Source of the DNA: Bacteroidia bacterium
GTDB lineage: Bacteria > Bacteroidota > Bacteroidia > AKYH767-A > OLB10
NCBI GenBank assembly: GCA_025450095.1
Contig: JANWID010000049.1
Span: 1-7,067 of the forward strand
DNA length: 7,067 nucleotides
Reading direction: 5' to 3'
The notes below the pieces were generated by a model, which worked only from the letters and a program-made list of their open reading frames with translations, had not been told where the DNA came from and did not search any database. Shown here in pieces: positions 1 through 5,063 of this stretch. Within the stretch, counting starts at the first letter, position 1; every line of letters starts with the position of its first letter. The translations under genes and the position numbers were made by a program.

Positions 1-24
1 CCCCCCCCCCCCCCCCCCCCCCCC
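1..24. repeat. Homopolymer run of 24 C at the window edge
   Basis: The first 24 bases are all C and run directly into the C-rich left end of the 120-bp repeat copy A. Copy B of the same repeat has only a short C run at this place (about 775-785, interrupted by G and T), so the tract is either an expansion of a naturally C-rich end or a sequencing or assembly artefact at a contig end. A real tract this long would be prone to slippage. Nothing in the window shows that it controls a gene. Confidence 0.85.
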
Positions 25-140
25 ACTCCTCCCATTATCCAATTAAAATCGTCATTCCGAACGGAGCCACGGAAGTCACCGCAAGGTGCACTTCCGGGCG
101 CAGTGAGGAATCGCGTGAATCAAAAACGGTGACATTAACT
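20..140 (+). repeat. Dispersed palindromic repeat, copy A (about 120 bp)
   Basis: This is the first of two copies of the same element; the other is at 781-901 in the same orientation. Positions 20-58 match 781-819 at 34 of 39 bases by eye, and 98-140 match 859-901 almost exactly, including the shared block CGCGTGAATCAAAAACGGT. The middle has diverged but still folds. Arms 70-76 (CGGAAGT) and 90-96 (ACTTCCG) pair, and inside them CACC and GGTG close a GCAA loop. An outer ATTCC/GGAAT pair can extend the stem. The style is that of a REP or MITE-like element. No protein is encoded in it. Confidence 0.8.
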
Positions 141-249
141 ATTGACAAATGCACTGGTTCGCTTTGGGATTTATCCCCCAACTGGTATCAGGGCTATACT
201 TAATAACTTTGAATTTAAGTCTGGCAAAACGAATGTAATGCCAGGTCAA

Positions 250-573
250 TTACTTCCTATTAATACTACCAGGTACCATAATAACCCCATTCTTATAAAG
301 CTCTTCCCAGGTCGGATTAAAGGATTGGATCAAGTCTAGTTTTTTCTTACGTGAATAGCCTTTAATTTGTTTTTCCCTGTAGATAGCGCTGTCAATGGTA
401 TCAAATTGTTCGAAATAAATTAATTTATCAACGCTATATTTTGAAGAAAAACCAACAAACACTTTGGTTTTATGTTGATGAATCCTTTTAGCCAAATCAC
501 TGGTAACTCCTGTATAAATTACTGAATTCTTTTTTGATGTGGTCATGTAAACATGAGAAATTTTAATTTTCAT
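250..573 (-). CDS. Small GIY-YIG nuclease-family protein (first of two)
   Basis: The 107-residue protein is a single GIY-YIG domain of the UvrC-N-terminal/YhbQ-like class, a metal-dependent DNA-cutting fold. The GIY strand reads HVYM (Tyr9) and the YIG strand IYTGVTSD (Tyr20). The catalytic Arg lies in LAKRIHQH (Arg30, with His34 after it) and the metal-binding Glu in REKQIKGYSRKKK (Glu67). All the expected active-site residues are therefore present. The start at 573 is needed because the next Met (residue 10) would cut off the GIY strand. No extra DNA-binding domain is fused, so the target is unknown. The gene lies between the two direct copies of a 120-bp repeat and has an upstream TAnnTTTG box at 601-608. 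It is AT-rich compared with the repeats around it. Family assignment is firm. Activity and role (repair, restriction or repeat mobility) are open. Confidence 0.88.
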   Translation of the reverse strand: MKIKISHVYMTTSKKNSVIYTGVTSDLAKRIHQHKTKVFVGFSSKYSVDKLIYFEQFDTIDSAIYREKQIKGYSRKKKLDLIQSFNPTWEELYKNGVIMVPGSINRK

Positions 574-600
574 AGGAAAAAGTTTGAAAAGTTATTTATA

Positions 601-608
601 CAAAAATA
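601..608 (-). promoter_or_regulatory. Candidate -7 promoter box for the first GIY-YIG gene
   Basis: On the minus strand these bases read TATTTTTG, a perfect match to the Bacteroidota -7 box TAnnTTTG, ending 27 bases before the start codon at 573. A start of transcription near 594 would leave a leader of about 20 bases. No clear -33 TTTG is seen at the expected distance, and the surroundings are very AT-rich, so a chance match is possible. Confidence 0.4.
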
Positions 609-685
609 ATAATATAATATTTTAATCTCTTCCGCTTCGATGTACGAATCGTTGTCGATGCAATGTTTTCGTTTCTCATCATGCG

Positions 686-720
686 ATCCCTCGCTACGCC
701 TGGCGGCTTCGCTTCGGGAT
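686..720. repeat. REP-like imperfect hairpin
   Basis: Arms ATCCC (686-690) and GGGAT (716-720) close an imperfect stem with an inner GCC/GGC pair (698-700 with 705-707) around TGGC. On the minus strand the unit begins GTCATCCCGAAGCGAAGCC, a sequence style I recognise as a common intergenic palindrome in many bacteria. It explains why short apparent reading frames here look Arg/Pro-rich: they are translations of the repeat. Confidence 0.6.
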
Positions 721-763
721 GACGACGGCGATGAAAGTCAAGAGGCGAGGAGGGGCGGCAAGA

Positions 764-781
764 GGGCGGCGGATGCCGCCC
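764..781. repeat. GC-rich perfect hairpin next to repeat copy B
   Basis: GGGCGGC (764-770) and GCCGCCC (775-781) form a perfect 7-bp GC stem with a GGAT loop. It abuts the left end of repeat copy B and may be part of that element or a neighbouring unit. No T-run follows on the plus strand, and on the minus strand the sequence that follows is purine-rich, so it is not a convincing intrinsic terminator. Confidence 0.55.
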
Positions 782-901
782 CCTCACTCCTCTCCTTATC
801 CAAGTATAATCGTCATTCCTCACTACGCCCTGAAGCTAAGCGCAAGCGCATGCTTTAGGGCGTAGTGAGGAACGCGTGAATCAAAAACGGTATCATTAAC
901 T
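781..901 (+). repeat. Dispersed palindromic repeat, copy B (about 120 bp)
   Basis: This is the partner of the element at 20-140, in direct orientation. Here the central palindrome is nearly intact. Arms 816-836 and 852-872 (TTCCTCACTACGCCC on the left) pair over 21 bases with a single G-T wobble, leaving a 15-base loop that contains GCGCAAGCGC. The right flank CGCGTGAATCAAAAACGGT is identical to copy A. Together the copies bracket the first GIY-YIG gene and about 640 bp of DNA. No terminal target-site duplication could be recognised. Confidence 0.82.
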
Positions 902-932
902 TTATCTGAACACAATCCTTTTTTTCTCAAAG

Positions 933-960
933 GTCACGGTGAGCGGAGCCAAACCGTGAC
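933..960 (+). repeat. Core-family palindrome R1 (GTGAGCGGAGCC core)
   Basis: Perfect 8-bp arms GTCACGGT (933-940) and ACCGTGAC (953-960) enclose GAGCGGAGCCAA. It is one of five copies of the GTGAGCGGAGNCGAAC family in the window, here directly touching the stop codon of the epimerase gene. It would form a hairpin at the end of that transcript. The minus strand then continues with an A-rich tract, not a T-run, so this is not a typical intrinsic terminator. Confidence 0.75.
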
Positions 961-1941
961 TCATCGGATCGTACCATGCTTCCGTTGCCACTCATAAAAA
1001 TCTGTCAGCGTCTCCTTCAGTGGACGACATATATGCCCAAGCCGTTGGGCTGCTTTTGTATGGTTCATGTAATGATGTCCATTGCGCAGCGCGTTCATCG
1101 ATGCACTTGTAAATACCGGGGCTGCTCCGGTGAGCTTTCCGTACAGAGACAGGATCGGAATGGAGAGCTGTAATACCGGGAACGGAACAACGAAGCGCGG
1201 CATTTTTTTTCCTGTCACTTCATGGATCACATTTGCCAGTTCCTTCATAGAATAATATTTTCCGGAGAGTAAAAATACATCACGGTGCCGACCGTTCTCC
1301 ATAGCAGCAATTATCGATTTTGCAACATCGCGTACATCCACAAAATCATAACCGCCGGGAGGAAGCGCTGGAATTTTCTCATTGTAAAAATCAAGCAATG
1401 CGCTTCCCAGTGCAGATGGTTTGAAATCGTATGGTCCTGCAACAGACGAGGGGCGTACGATCACAATTTCAGGAGGCGCATTTTGCTTGAGCATTATTTG
1501 CTCACCGGTTGCTTTTGAAAAATCATATCGGTCTGCTTTTTCATTTTTATACGGACGCGTTTCATCGTATTGAGCGGACAATGGCAACTCTTCAACAGCA
1601 TGCACACTGCTAACGTGAACAATTTTTGTAATGCCGGTTTCTATTGCAGCACTTAACACATTTGCAGGTCCTTCGGTGTTGGTTCGAAAAACAATTCCGG
1701 TTGGATCTCCATGAATGGAAATAATAGCGGCGCAGTTTATTACAACATCACAACCTTCGAAAAAATGTAAAAGTGATTCGCGATTCAAAACATCACCCTG
1801 GAATTTTTTGACTGGAAAATCATCCAGACTTCTTATGTCCTTATTGTACAATGCACGAACATCATGTCCAGGTTCCAGCAATTGTCTGCACACTACATTT
1901 CCAATATGACCACTTGCACCCGTTACTGCAATCTTTTTCAT
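961..1941 (-). CDS. NAD-dependent epimerase/dehydratase family protein (extended SDR)
   Basis: The 326-residue protein has an N-terminal Rossmann fold of the extended short-chain dehydrogenase class. The dinucleotide-binding loop TGASGHIG is at residues 7-14, GDV at 49-51, and the NCAA strand end that lies over the cofactor at 69-72. The catalytic SSVHAV strand is at 111-116, and YDFSK supplies Tyr139 and Lys143. PSSVAGPYD after it is the usual substrate-loop region. Size and motif order fit the dihydroflavonol-reductase/NAD-sugar-epimerase branch, but nothing fixes the substrate. An in-frame ATG at 1992 would add 17 residues, most of them read through palindrome R2 (RGERSRTT). The start at 1941 puts the Rossmann strand at the N-terminus as is normal, so I chose it. 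The gene is divergent from mnmG, with a core-family palindrome at each end. No good promoter box was found. Confidence 0.88.
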   Translation of the reverse strand: MKKIAVTGASGHIGNVVCRQLLEPGHDVRALYNKDIRSLDDFPVKKFQGDVLNRESLLHFFEGCDVVINCAAIISIHGDPTGIVFRTNTEGPANVLSAAIETGITKIVHVSSVHAVEELPLSAQYDETRPYKNEKADRYDFSKATGEQIMLKQNAPPEIVIVRPSSVAGPYDFKPSALGSALLDFYNEKIPALPPGGYDFVDVRDVAKSIIAAMENGRHRDVFLLSGKYYSMKELANVIHEVTGKKMPRFVVPFPVLQLSIPILSLYGKLTGAAPVFTSASMNALRNGHHYMNHTKAAQRLGHICRPLKETLTDFYEWQRKHGTIR

Positions 1942-1951
1942 GTGAAATTTG

Positions 1952-1973
1952 GTGGTTCGGCTCCGCTCACCAC
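1952..1973 (-). repeat. Core-family palindrome R2
   Basis: GTGGT (1952-1956) and ACCAC (1969-1973) flank the core, which on the minus strand reads GTGAGCGGAGCCGAAC, opposite in orientation to R1. It lies 11 bp upstream of the chosen epimerase start, so R1 and R2 bracket that gene as inverted copies. The outer arms have decayed compared with R1 and R4. Confidence 0.65.
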
Positions 1974-2122
1974 GACAAAATATATTTTCCAATATTAATA
2001 AGGTTCGGATATAACTGTACTCCGGTAGTGTAAATCATTTTTAAGCGATTCTCCAGCGTGATGGTTTTTCACGGTTTTTAACTTATTTATTATCAATACT
2101 TTAATAACAGGGTAATTTTTAG

Positions 2123-2130
2123 TATTTTTG
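2123..2130 (+). promoter_or_regulatory. Candidate promoter (-7 box) for mnmG
   Basis: TATTTTTG is a perfect Bacteroidota -7 box (TAnnTTTG). A weak -33-like TTTA lies at 2100-2103, 19 bases upstream, which is an acceptable spacing. Transcription would begin near 2136 and give a leader of about 120 bases that contains every palindrome described below. The A/T-rich context lowers confidence. Confidence 0.45.
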
Positions 2131-2146
2131 CTGTCCCGTTTCGGAA

Positions 2147-2189
2147 ATATGGTTGCATAAACCATATAATGCTGGTAACCAGCATTATA
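2147..2189. promoter_or_regulatory. Two overlapping inverted repeats in the mnmG leader
   Basis: The first has 8-bp arms ATATGGTT (2147-2154) and AACCATAT (2160-2167) around a GCATA loop. The second has perfect 12-bp arms TATAATGCTGGT (2165-2176) and ACCAGCATTATA (2178-2189) around one base. They share three bases (2165-2167), so as RNA only one can form fully at a time. The second looks like a dimeric-protein operator as much as an RNA hairpin. No T-run follows either. Confidence 0.6.
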
Positions 2190-2194
2190 CATAA

Positions 2195-2210
2195 TATTCC
2201 ACGTGAAACA
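2195..2210. other. parS-like ParB-binding site 1
   Basis: TATTCCACGTGAAACA matches the conserved parS sequence TGTTTCACGTGAAACA at 14 of 16 positions. It lies 47 bp upstream of the mnmG start, between two other palindromes. parS sites bind ParB (Spo0J) to organise and segregate the origin region, and mnmG/gidA is a classic origin-neighbour gene. No parA or parB lies in the window, so the assignment rests on motif and context. Confidence 0.6.
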
Positions 2211-2217
2211 TAGGCAT

Positions 2218-2237
2218 GGACATCCCATGGGATGTCC
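2218..2237. promoter_or_regulatory. Perfect 20-bp palindrome before mnmG
   Basis: GGACATCCCA followed by TGGGATGTCC is a perfect 20-bp palindrome without spacer, ending 20 bp before the mnmG start and beginning 7 bp after the parS-like site. The probability of such a match at a given point is about one in a million, so it is likely functional, perhaps as an operator or as a structure over the translation start region. It contains an ATG (2228) that is out of frame with mnmG, and another ATG at 2216 lies just before it. Confidence 0.65.
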
Positions 2238-2257
2238 TTACGATTAGTTTAAAAAAG

Positions 2258-4120
2258 ATGTACCCAGAATATGACATCATAGTAGTCGGAGCCGGCCATG
2301 CCGGCTGCGAAGCTGCGGCGGCTGCTGCTAACATGGGATCAAAAGTATTACTGATCACCATGAACATGCAGACGATTGCGCAGATGTCGTGCAACCCGGC
2401 TATGGGAGGCATTGCCAAGGGGCAGATCGTCAGGGAAATCGATGCTTTGGGAGGGTACTCCGGGATAGTCAGTGACCGCTCCATGATTCAATTCCGGATG
2501 CTGAACCGGTCGAAAGGCCCTGCTATGTGGAGTCCCAGGACTCAAAATGATCGCCATCGTTTTGCTGAGGAATGGCGGTTAATGCTGGAGCAGACTGAAA
2601 ATGTGGATTTCTGGCAGGATATGGTAAGCGGACTTATTATCGAGGATGGTGAGTTAAAAGGGGTCGTTACCGGGATGGGGATTGAGTTTAGAAGTAAGGC
2701 CGTAGTTCTGACAAATGGTACCTTTCTGAATGGTTTAATTCATATTGGAGAGAAGCGGTTTGGAGGCGGAAGGACGGGTGAAAAGGCAGCTACCGGCATT
2801 ACAGAACAGTTGATTTCACTGGGTTTTGAGAGTGGCCGGATGAAAACCGGAACACCTCCCAGGCTGGATGGACGCTCGATTGATTATTCAAAAATGGAGG
2901 AACAGCCGGGTGATGAAATTCCCGGGAAATTCTCTTTTACCGATACCCACCCACCTGCAAAGCAACGGAGTTGTCATGTGACCTATACCAATGAAAAGGT
3001 CCATGAAATCCTGCGTACCGGCTTTGAGAAATCGCCCATGTTTACCGGGAGAATTCAGGGAATTGGACCACGTTATTGCCCATCCATTGAGGATAAAATC
3101 AATCGTTTTGCAGAGCGTGACCGGCAACAATTATTTGTGGAGCCAGAGGGCTGGAATACCATTGAAGTCTATGTAAATGGGTTTTCCTCATCGCTTCCTG
3201 AAGATGTTCAGTACAAGGCTTTGAAGCTGATTCCGGGCTTTGAAAATGTCAAAATGTTCCGGCCGGGATATGCCATAGAATACGATTATTTCCCTCCAAT
3301 GCAACTGCATCTCACCCTGGAGACGAAGTTGATTCCGAACCTCTATTTCGCAGGGCAAATTAATGGTACCACAGGTTATGAAGAGGCGGCATGCCAGGGA
3401 TTGATGGCGGGTATTAATGCACATCTGAAGCTTCAAAACAAAGCTCCGTTTATCCTCAAAAGAAGTGATGCTTACATTGGTGTTTTAATAGATGATCTGG
3501 TTACAAAAGGCACCGATGAACCATACAGGATGTTTACATCCCGTGCAGAGTTCCGTACACTTTTACGCCAGGATAATGCCGACATAAGGCTTACTCCAAT
3601 TGGCTATGCTTTGGGTCTTGCATCAGAGGAGCGAATGATTTCAGTAAGAGAAAAAATAGCAGGTACAGAAGAGATTATTCGCCTGTTTGAAACCATCAGC
3701 ATATCTCCAGAGGAAGTAAATCCTCTTTTATTAGAAGCCGGAACGGATCCTATTCGTCAGAAAATAAAGCTCATCAACCTGATCACCCGTCCGCAGATAG
3801 AGATGCCTTATTTATTAAGCCGTCTACAGGAGATTAATGAAAAATTAAAGTCTTTTAGTCCCGAGACTATCGAGCAGGCAGAAATCGTAATGAAATACCA
3901 GGGCTATATTGAAAAGGAGCAGGAAATGGTAGATAAAATAAATCGCCTAGAGCATATTGCTATCGAGCCCGAATACGATTATTCACACATCAAATCTCTT
4001 TCCGCCGAAGCACGCCAAAAGCTCGGCAAAATCAAACCCCGAACATTAGGACAAGCCGCACGCATCAGTGGTGTTTCACCTGCTGATATTTCTATTTTGA
4101 TGGTGCATATGGGACGGTAG
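2258..4120 (+). CDS. mnmG: tRNA uridine-5-carboxymethylaminomethyl(34) synthesis enzyme MnmG (GidA)
   Basis: MnmG works with the GTPase MnmE in the cytoplasm to add a carboxymethylaminomethyl (or aminomethyl) group to wobble uridine 34 of tRNAs, using FAD, NADH and methylene-tetrahydrofolate. The 620-residue protein has the FAD-binding GAGHAGCEAA (11-20), the MSCNPAMGGIAKG segment with conserved Cys45, and KTGTPPR (196-202). Both family signatures are present: GPRYCPSIEDKINRF with the conserved Cys at 274, and the one starting AGQINGTTGYEEAACQG at 365. The helical MnmE-contacting C-terminal domain ends in QAARISGVSPADISILMVH. An in-frame ATG at 2216 would add 14 residues. It falls at the edge of a perfect palindrome, and MYPEYDIIVVGAG at 2258 is the usual family N-terminus, so 2258 was chosen. 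No clear Shine-Dalgarno sequence precedes it. The gene is complete and has no parAB beside it in the window. A parS-like site lies at each end. Confidence 0.97.
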   Translation: MYPEYDIIVVGAGHAGCEAAAAAANMGSKVLLITMNMQTIAQMSCNPAMGGIAKGQIVREIDALGGYSGIVSDRSMIQFRMLNRSKGPAMWSPRTQNDRHRFAEEWRLMLEQTENVDFWQDMVSGLIIEDGELKGVVTGMGIEFRSKAVVLTNGTFLNGLIHIGEKRFGGGRTGEKAATGITEQLISLGFESGRMKTGTPPRLDGRSIDYSKMEEQPGDEIPGKFSFTDTHPPAKQRSCHVTYTNEKVHEILRTGFEKSPMFTGRIQGIGPRYCPSIEDKINRFAERDRQQLFVEPEGWNTIEVYVNGFSSSLPEDVQYKALKLIPGFENVKMFRPGYAIEYDYFPPMQLHLTLETKLIPNLYFAGQINGTTGYEEAACQGLMAGINAHLKLQNKAPFILKRSDAYIGVLIDDLVTKGTDEPYRMFTSRAEFRTLLRQDNADIRLTPIGYALGLASEERMISVREKIAGTEEIIRLFETISISPEEVNPLLLEAGTDPIRQKIKLINLITRPQIEMPYLLSRLQEINEKLKSFSPETIEQAEIVMKYQGYIEKEQEMVDKINRLEHIAIEPEYDYSHIKSLSAEARQKLGKIKPRTLGQAARISGVSPADISILMVHMGR

Positions 4121-4134
4121 TTCCACGTGGAACC
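4119..4134. other. parS-like ParB-binding site 2, overlapping the mnmG stop
   Basis: The core GTTCCACGTGGAAC (4120-4133) is a perfect 14-bp palindrome. Against TGTTTCACGTGAAACA the 16-mer scores 12 of 16, but the differences are the symmetric C/G change seen in natural parS variants of the TGTTCCACGTGGAACA type, to which it matches 14 of 16. It begins on the last two bases of the mnmG stop codon. Confidence 0.6.
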
Positions 4135-4136
4135 CT

Positions 4137-4174
4137 GGTCGCGTGGTTCGGCTCGGCTCACCATGACCGCGACC
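4137..4174 (-). repeat. Core-family palindrome R3
   Basis: GGTCGCG (4137-4143) pairs with CGCGACC (4168-4174), and inner TGGT/ACCA arms flank a core that on the minus strand reads GTGAGCCGAGCCGAAC. It follows the mnmG stop and parS-like site by 2 bp. It could form a strong stem at the end of the mnmG message, but no T-run follows. Confidence 0.7.
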
Positions 4175-4236
4175 CTTCACGATATTTCAAGGTAAATCTG
4201 CATTCACTGCTATTATAAACCATCATGAGCACAAAG

Positions 4237-4264
4237 GTCATGGTGAGCGGAATCGAACCATGAC
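4237..4264 (+). repeat. Core-family palindrome R4
   Basis: Perfect 8-bp arms GTCATGGT (4237-4244) and ACCATGAC (4257-4264) enclose GAGCGGAATCGA. It is closest in form to R1. Relative to R1 the arms differ at one base on each side (C-G pair changed to T-A), so pairing is preserved. It lies 62 bp from R3, in inverted orientation to it, and just beyond the stop of the second GIY-YIG gene. Confidence 0.75.
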
Positions 4265-4302
4265 AAAGAGAAATGAAAAGCCTAAGGTTTCTCTTTGTTT
4301 TT
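4264..4302 (+). terminator. Candidate intrinsic terminator for mnmG
   Basis: CAAAGAGAAA (4264-4273) and TTTCTCTTTG (4288-4297) form a perfect 10-bp stem with a 14-base loop, followed on the plus strand by TTTTT (4298-4302). This fits an intrinsic terminator for transcripts leaving mnmG, although the stem is AT-rich. Its right arm is also the last codons of the convergent GIY-YIG gene, so the two genes would share this region. Confidence 0.5.
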
Positions 4303-4602
4303 AAAATGTGAATCATTTTTACATTCCACAAGCTTTTTTAACTCGTCAAATTCACCATTAATAAGAGCTATTTTCTTAGCCCTTGTCCATCCCTTGATTT
4401 GCTTTTCAAAAGCAATGGCTTGTCGTATACTTCTGAATTTGCATTCGAAAACAAGTTTTACCGGTCGCTTGGTATAACAATAAGAATTTGGATAATCTTC
4501 AGAATTGTGTTCAGCAATTCTTTTCTCAAGTCGCGAAGTTACTCCGGTGTAAAAAGAAGAATCCGCACATTCAACAATGTAAGTACTGAATCGTAAAAGC
4601 AT
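4282..4602 (-). CDS. Small GIY-YIG nuclease-family protein (second of two)
   Basis: The 106-residue protein is again a lone GIY-YIG domain: STYIVE (Tyr8), FYTGVTSR (Tyr18), LEKRIAEH (Arg28, His32) and FEKQIKGWTRAKK (Glu66), followed by a Lys-rich tail. All expected catalytic residues are present. It is clearly related to the gene at 250-573 but not a recent duplicate: apart from motifs such as YTGVTS, KRI and EKQIKG the two differ at most positions. An in-frame ATG at 4716 would add 38 residues. That segment is a translation of palindrome R5 plus AT-rich leader and is not part of the fold, so I place the start at 4602, shortly before the GIY strand. The gene lies downstream of the thioredoxin-like gene on the same strand, convergent with mnmG, between palindromes R4 and R5. 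Function in the cell is unknown. Confidence 0.85.
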   Translation of the reverse strand: MLLRFSTYIVECADSSFYTGVTSRLEKRIAEHNSEDYPNSYCYTKRPVKLVFECKFRSIRQAIAFEKQIKGWTRAKKIALINGEFDELKKLVECKNDSHFKNKEKP

Positions 4603-4656
4603 TTGAAAAATCAAATAAAAAGTGAAATAAAAAATTCTCAATAAAGATACGAAATA

Positions 4657-4714
4657 GTTCGGCATTTCTCCGGTCAAAGTGAGCGGAGACGAACTGGCTG
4701 GAGAAATTCCGAAC
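4657..4714 (+). repeat. Core-family palindrome R5 (long version)
   Basis: This is the largest palindrome of its family. GTTCGG (4657-4662) pairs with CCGAAC (4709-4714). After one mismatch, ATTTCTCC (4664-4671) pairs with GGAGAAAT (4700-4707). The centre carries the family core GTGAGCGGAGACGAAC (4679-4694). The outer arms differ from those of R1-R4, so only the core is shared. It fills the space between the thioredoxin-like stop and the second GIY-YIG gene and is the source of that gene's spurious N-terminal extension. Confidence 0.75.
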
Positions 4715-4724
4715 AATGAACAAA

Positions 4725-5051
4725 TTAAGTTTCACGTGAAAACTCGCGCAGCTTTTCTAACAGCTCATTCGCCATCAAAAATCCATTCACTCTCCACATG
4801 ATCTCTCCATTTTTAAAAATCATCAAAACAGGAACACTTCTCAGATGAAATTCATGAGTGAGATCCAGGTGCTTGTCGGTATTGACTTTCAATATCTTAA
4901 ATTGGAAATCCGCTGAGGATTTAACTTCCTCCAGAATTTTATCCAGCCATTTACAGGGTTCACACCAATCGGCGTAAAAATCTACCAGGACTAAATCGCA
5001 TTCTTTTAATTCGTTTGTGAAATCAGAAGAGTTCTGTAAAACATGGATCAT
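4725..5051 (-). CDS. Thioredoxin-family protein with a WCEPC active site
   Basis: This is a cytoplasmic thiol-disulfide protein of 108 residues, the usual length of thioredoxin. The fold is visible in order: VLVDFYADWCEPCKWL with the redox pair Cys30 and Cys33, KVNTDKH for the next strand, and SVPVLMIFKNGE with the conserved cis-Pro at 74. There is no signal peptide or membrane segment. The active site has Glu31 where classical thioredoxins have Gly (WCGPC). Changes between the cysteines usually shift redox potential and partner choice, so this may be a specialised thioredoxin and not the housekeeping one. The last codons (Ser-Arg-Glu) lie inside a parS-like site at 4728-4743. A perfect -7 box sits 4 bases before the start codon, which suggests a leaderless message. 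The gene is divergent from the polysaccharide gene and may be co-transcribed with the downstream GIY-YIG gene. Confidence 0.9.
   Translation of the reverse strand: MIHVLQNSSDFTNELKECDLVLVDFYADWCEPCKWLDKILEEVKSSADFQFKILKVNTDKHLDLTHEFHLRSVPVLMIFKNGEIMWRVNGFLMANELLEKLREFSRET
4728..4743. other. parS-like ParB-binding site 3, inside the thioredoxin-like gene
   Basis: AGTTTCACGTGAAAAC matches TGTTTCACGTGAAACA at 13 of 16 positions and contains the perfect 12-bp palindrome TTTCACGTGAAA. It covers the last codons of the thioredoxin-like gene. parS sites are often found inside coding sequence, so the overlap does not count against it. Confidence 0.55.
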
Positions 5052-5055
5052 TGCG

Positions 5056-5063
5056 CAAAGGTA
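5056..5063 (-). promoter_or_regulatory. Candidate -7 promoter box for the thioredoxin-like gene
   Basis: On the minus strand these bases read TACCTTTG, a perfect TAnnTTTG. The box ends 4 bases before the ATG at 5051, so transcription would start at or within a few bases of the start codon, giving a leaderless or nearly leaderless mRNA. No good -33 TTTG was found. Alternatively the true start codon is internal, but the fold leaves little room for that. Confidence 0.4.

Noticed and set aside
250..573. Intron-encoded homing endonuclease
   Set aside because: The GIY-YIG protein is a single domain without the DNA-binding modules of homing enzymes, and no interrupted host gene or intron structure is visible.
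596..858. Arg/Pro-rich reading frames on both strands
   Set aside because: They are translations of the REP-like hairpins and of repeat copy B, with no protein-like composition.
20..960. CRISPR-like array
   Set aside because: The repeats are few, long, palindromic and irregularly spaced, with no uniform spacers and no cas genes.
933..960. Intrinsic terminator for the epimerase gene
   Set aside because: The hairpin is strong, but the minus strand continues with an A-rich tract where a T-run would be needed.
2057..2073. CGTGA/TCACG hairpin followed by GTTTTT as a plus-strand terminator
   Set aside because: The stem is only 5 bp, and no plus-strand gene ends upstream; the neighbouring gene reads the other way.
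2185..2557. Antisense reading frames at the start of mnmG
   Set aside because: They are shadows of a clearly conserved coding region and show no family motifs.
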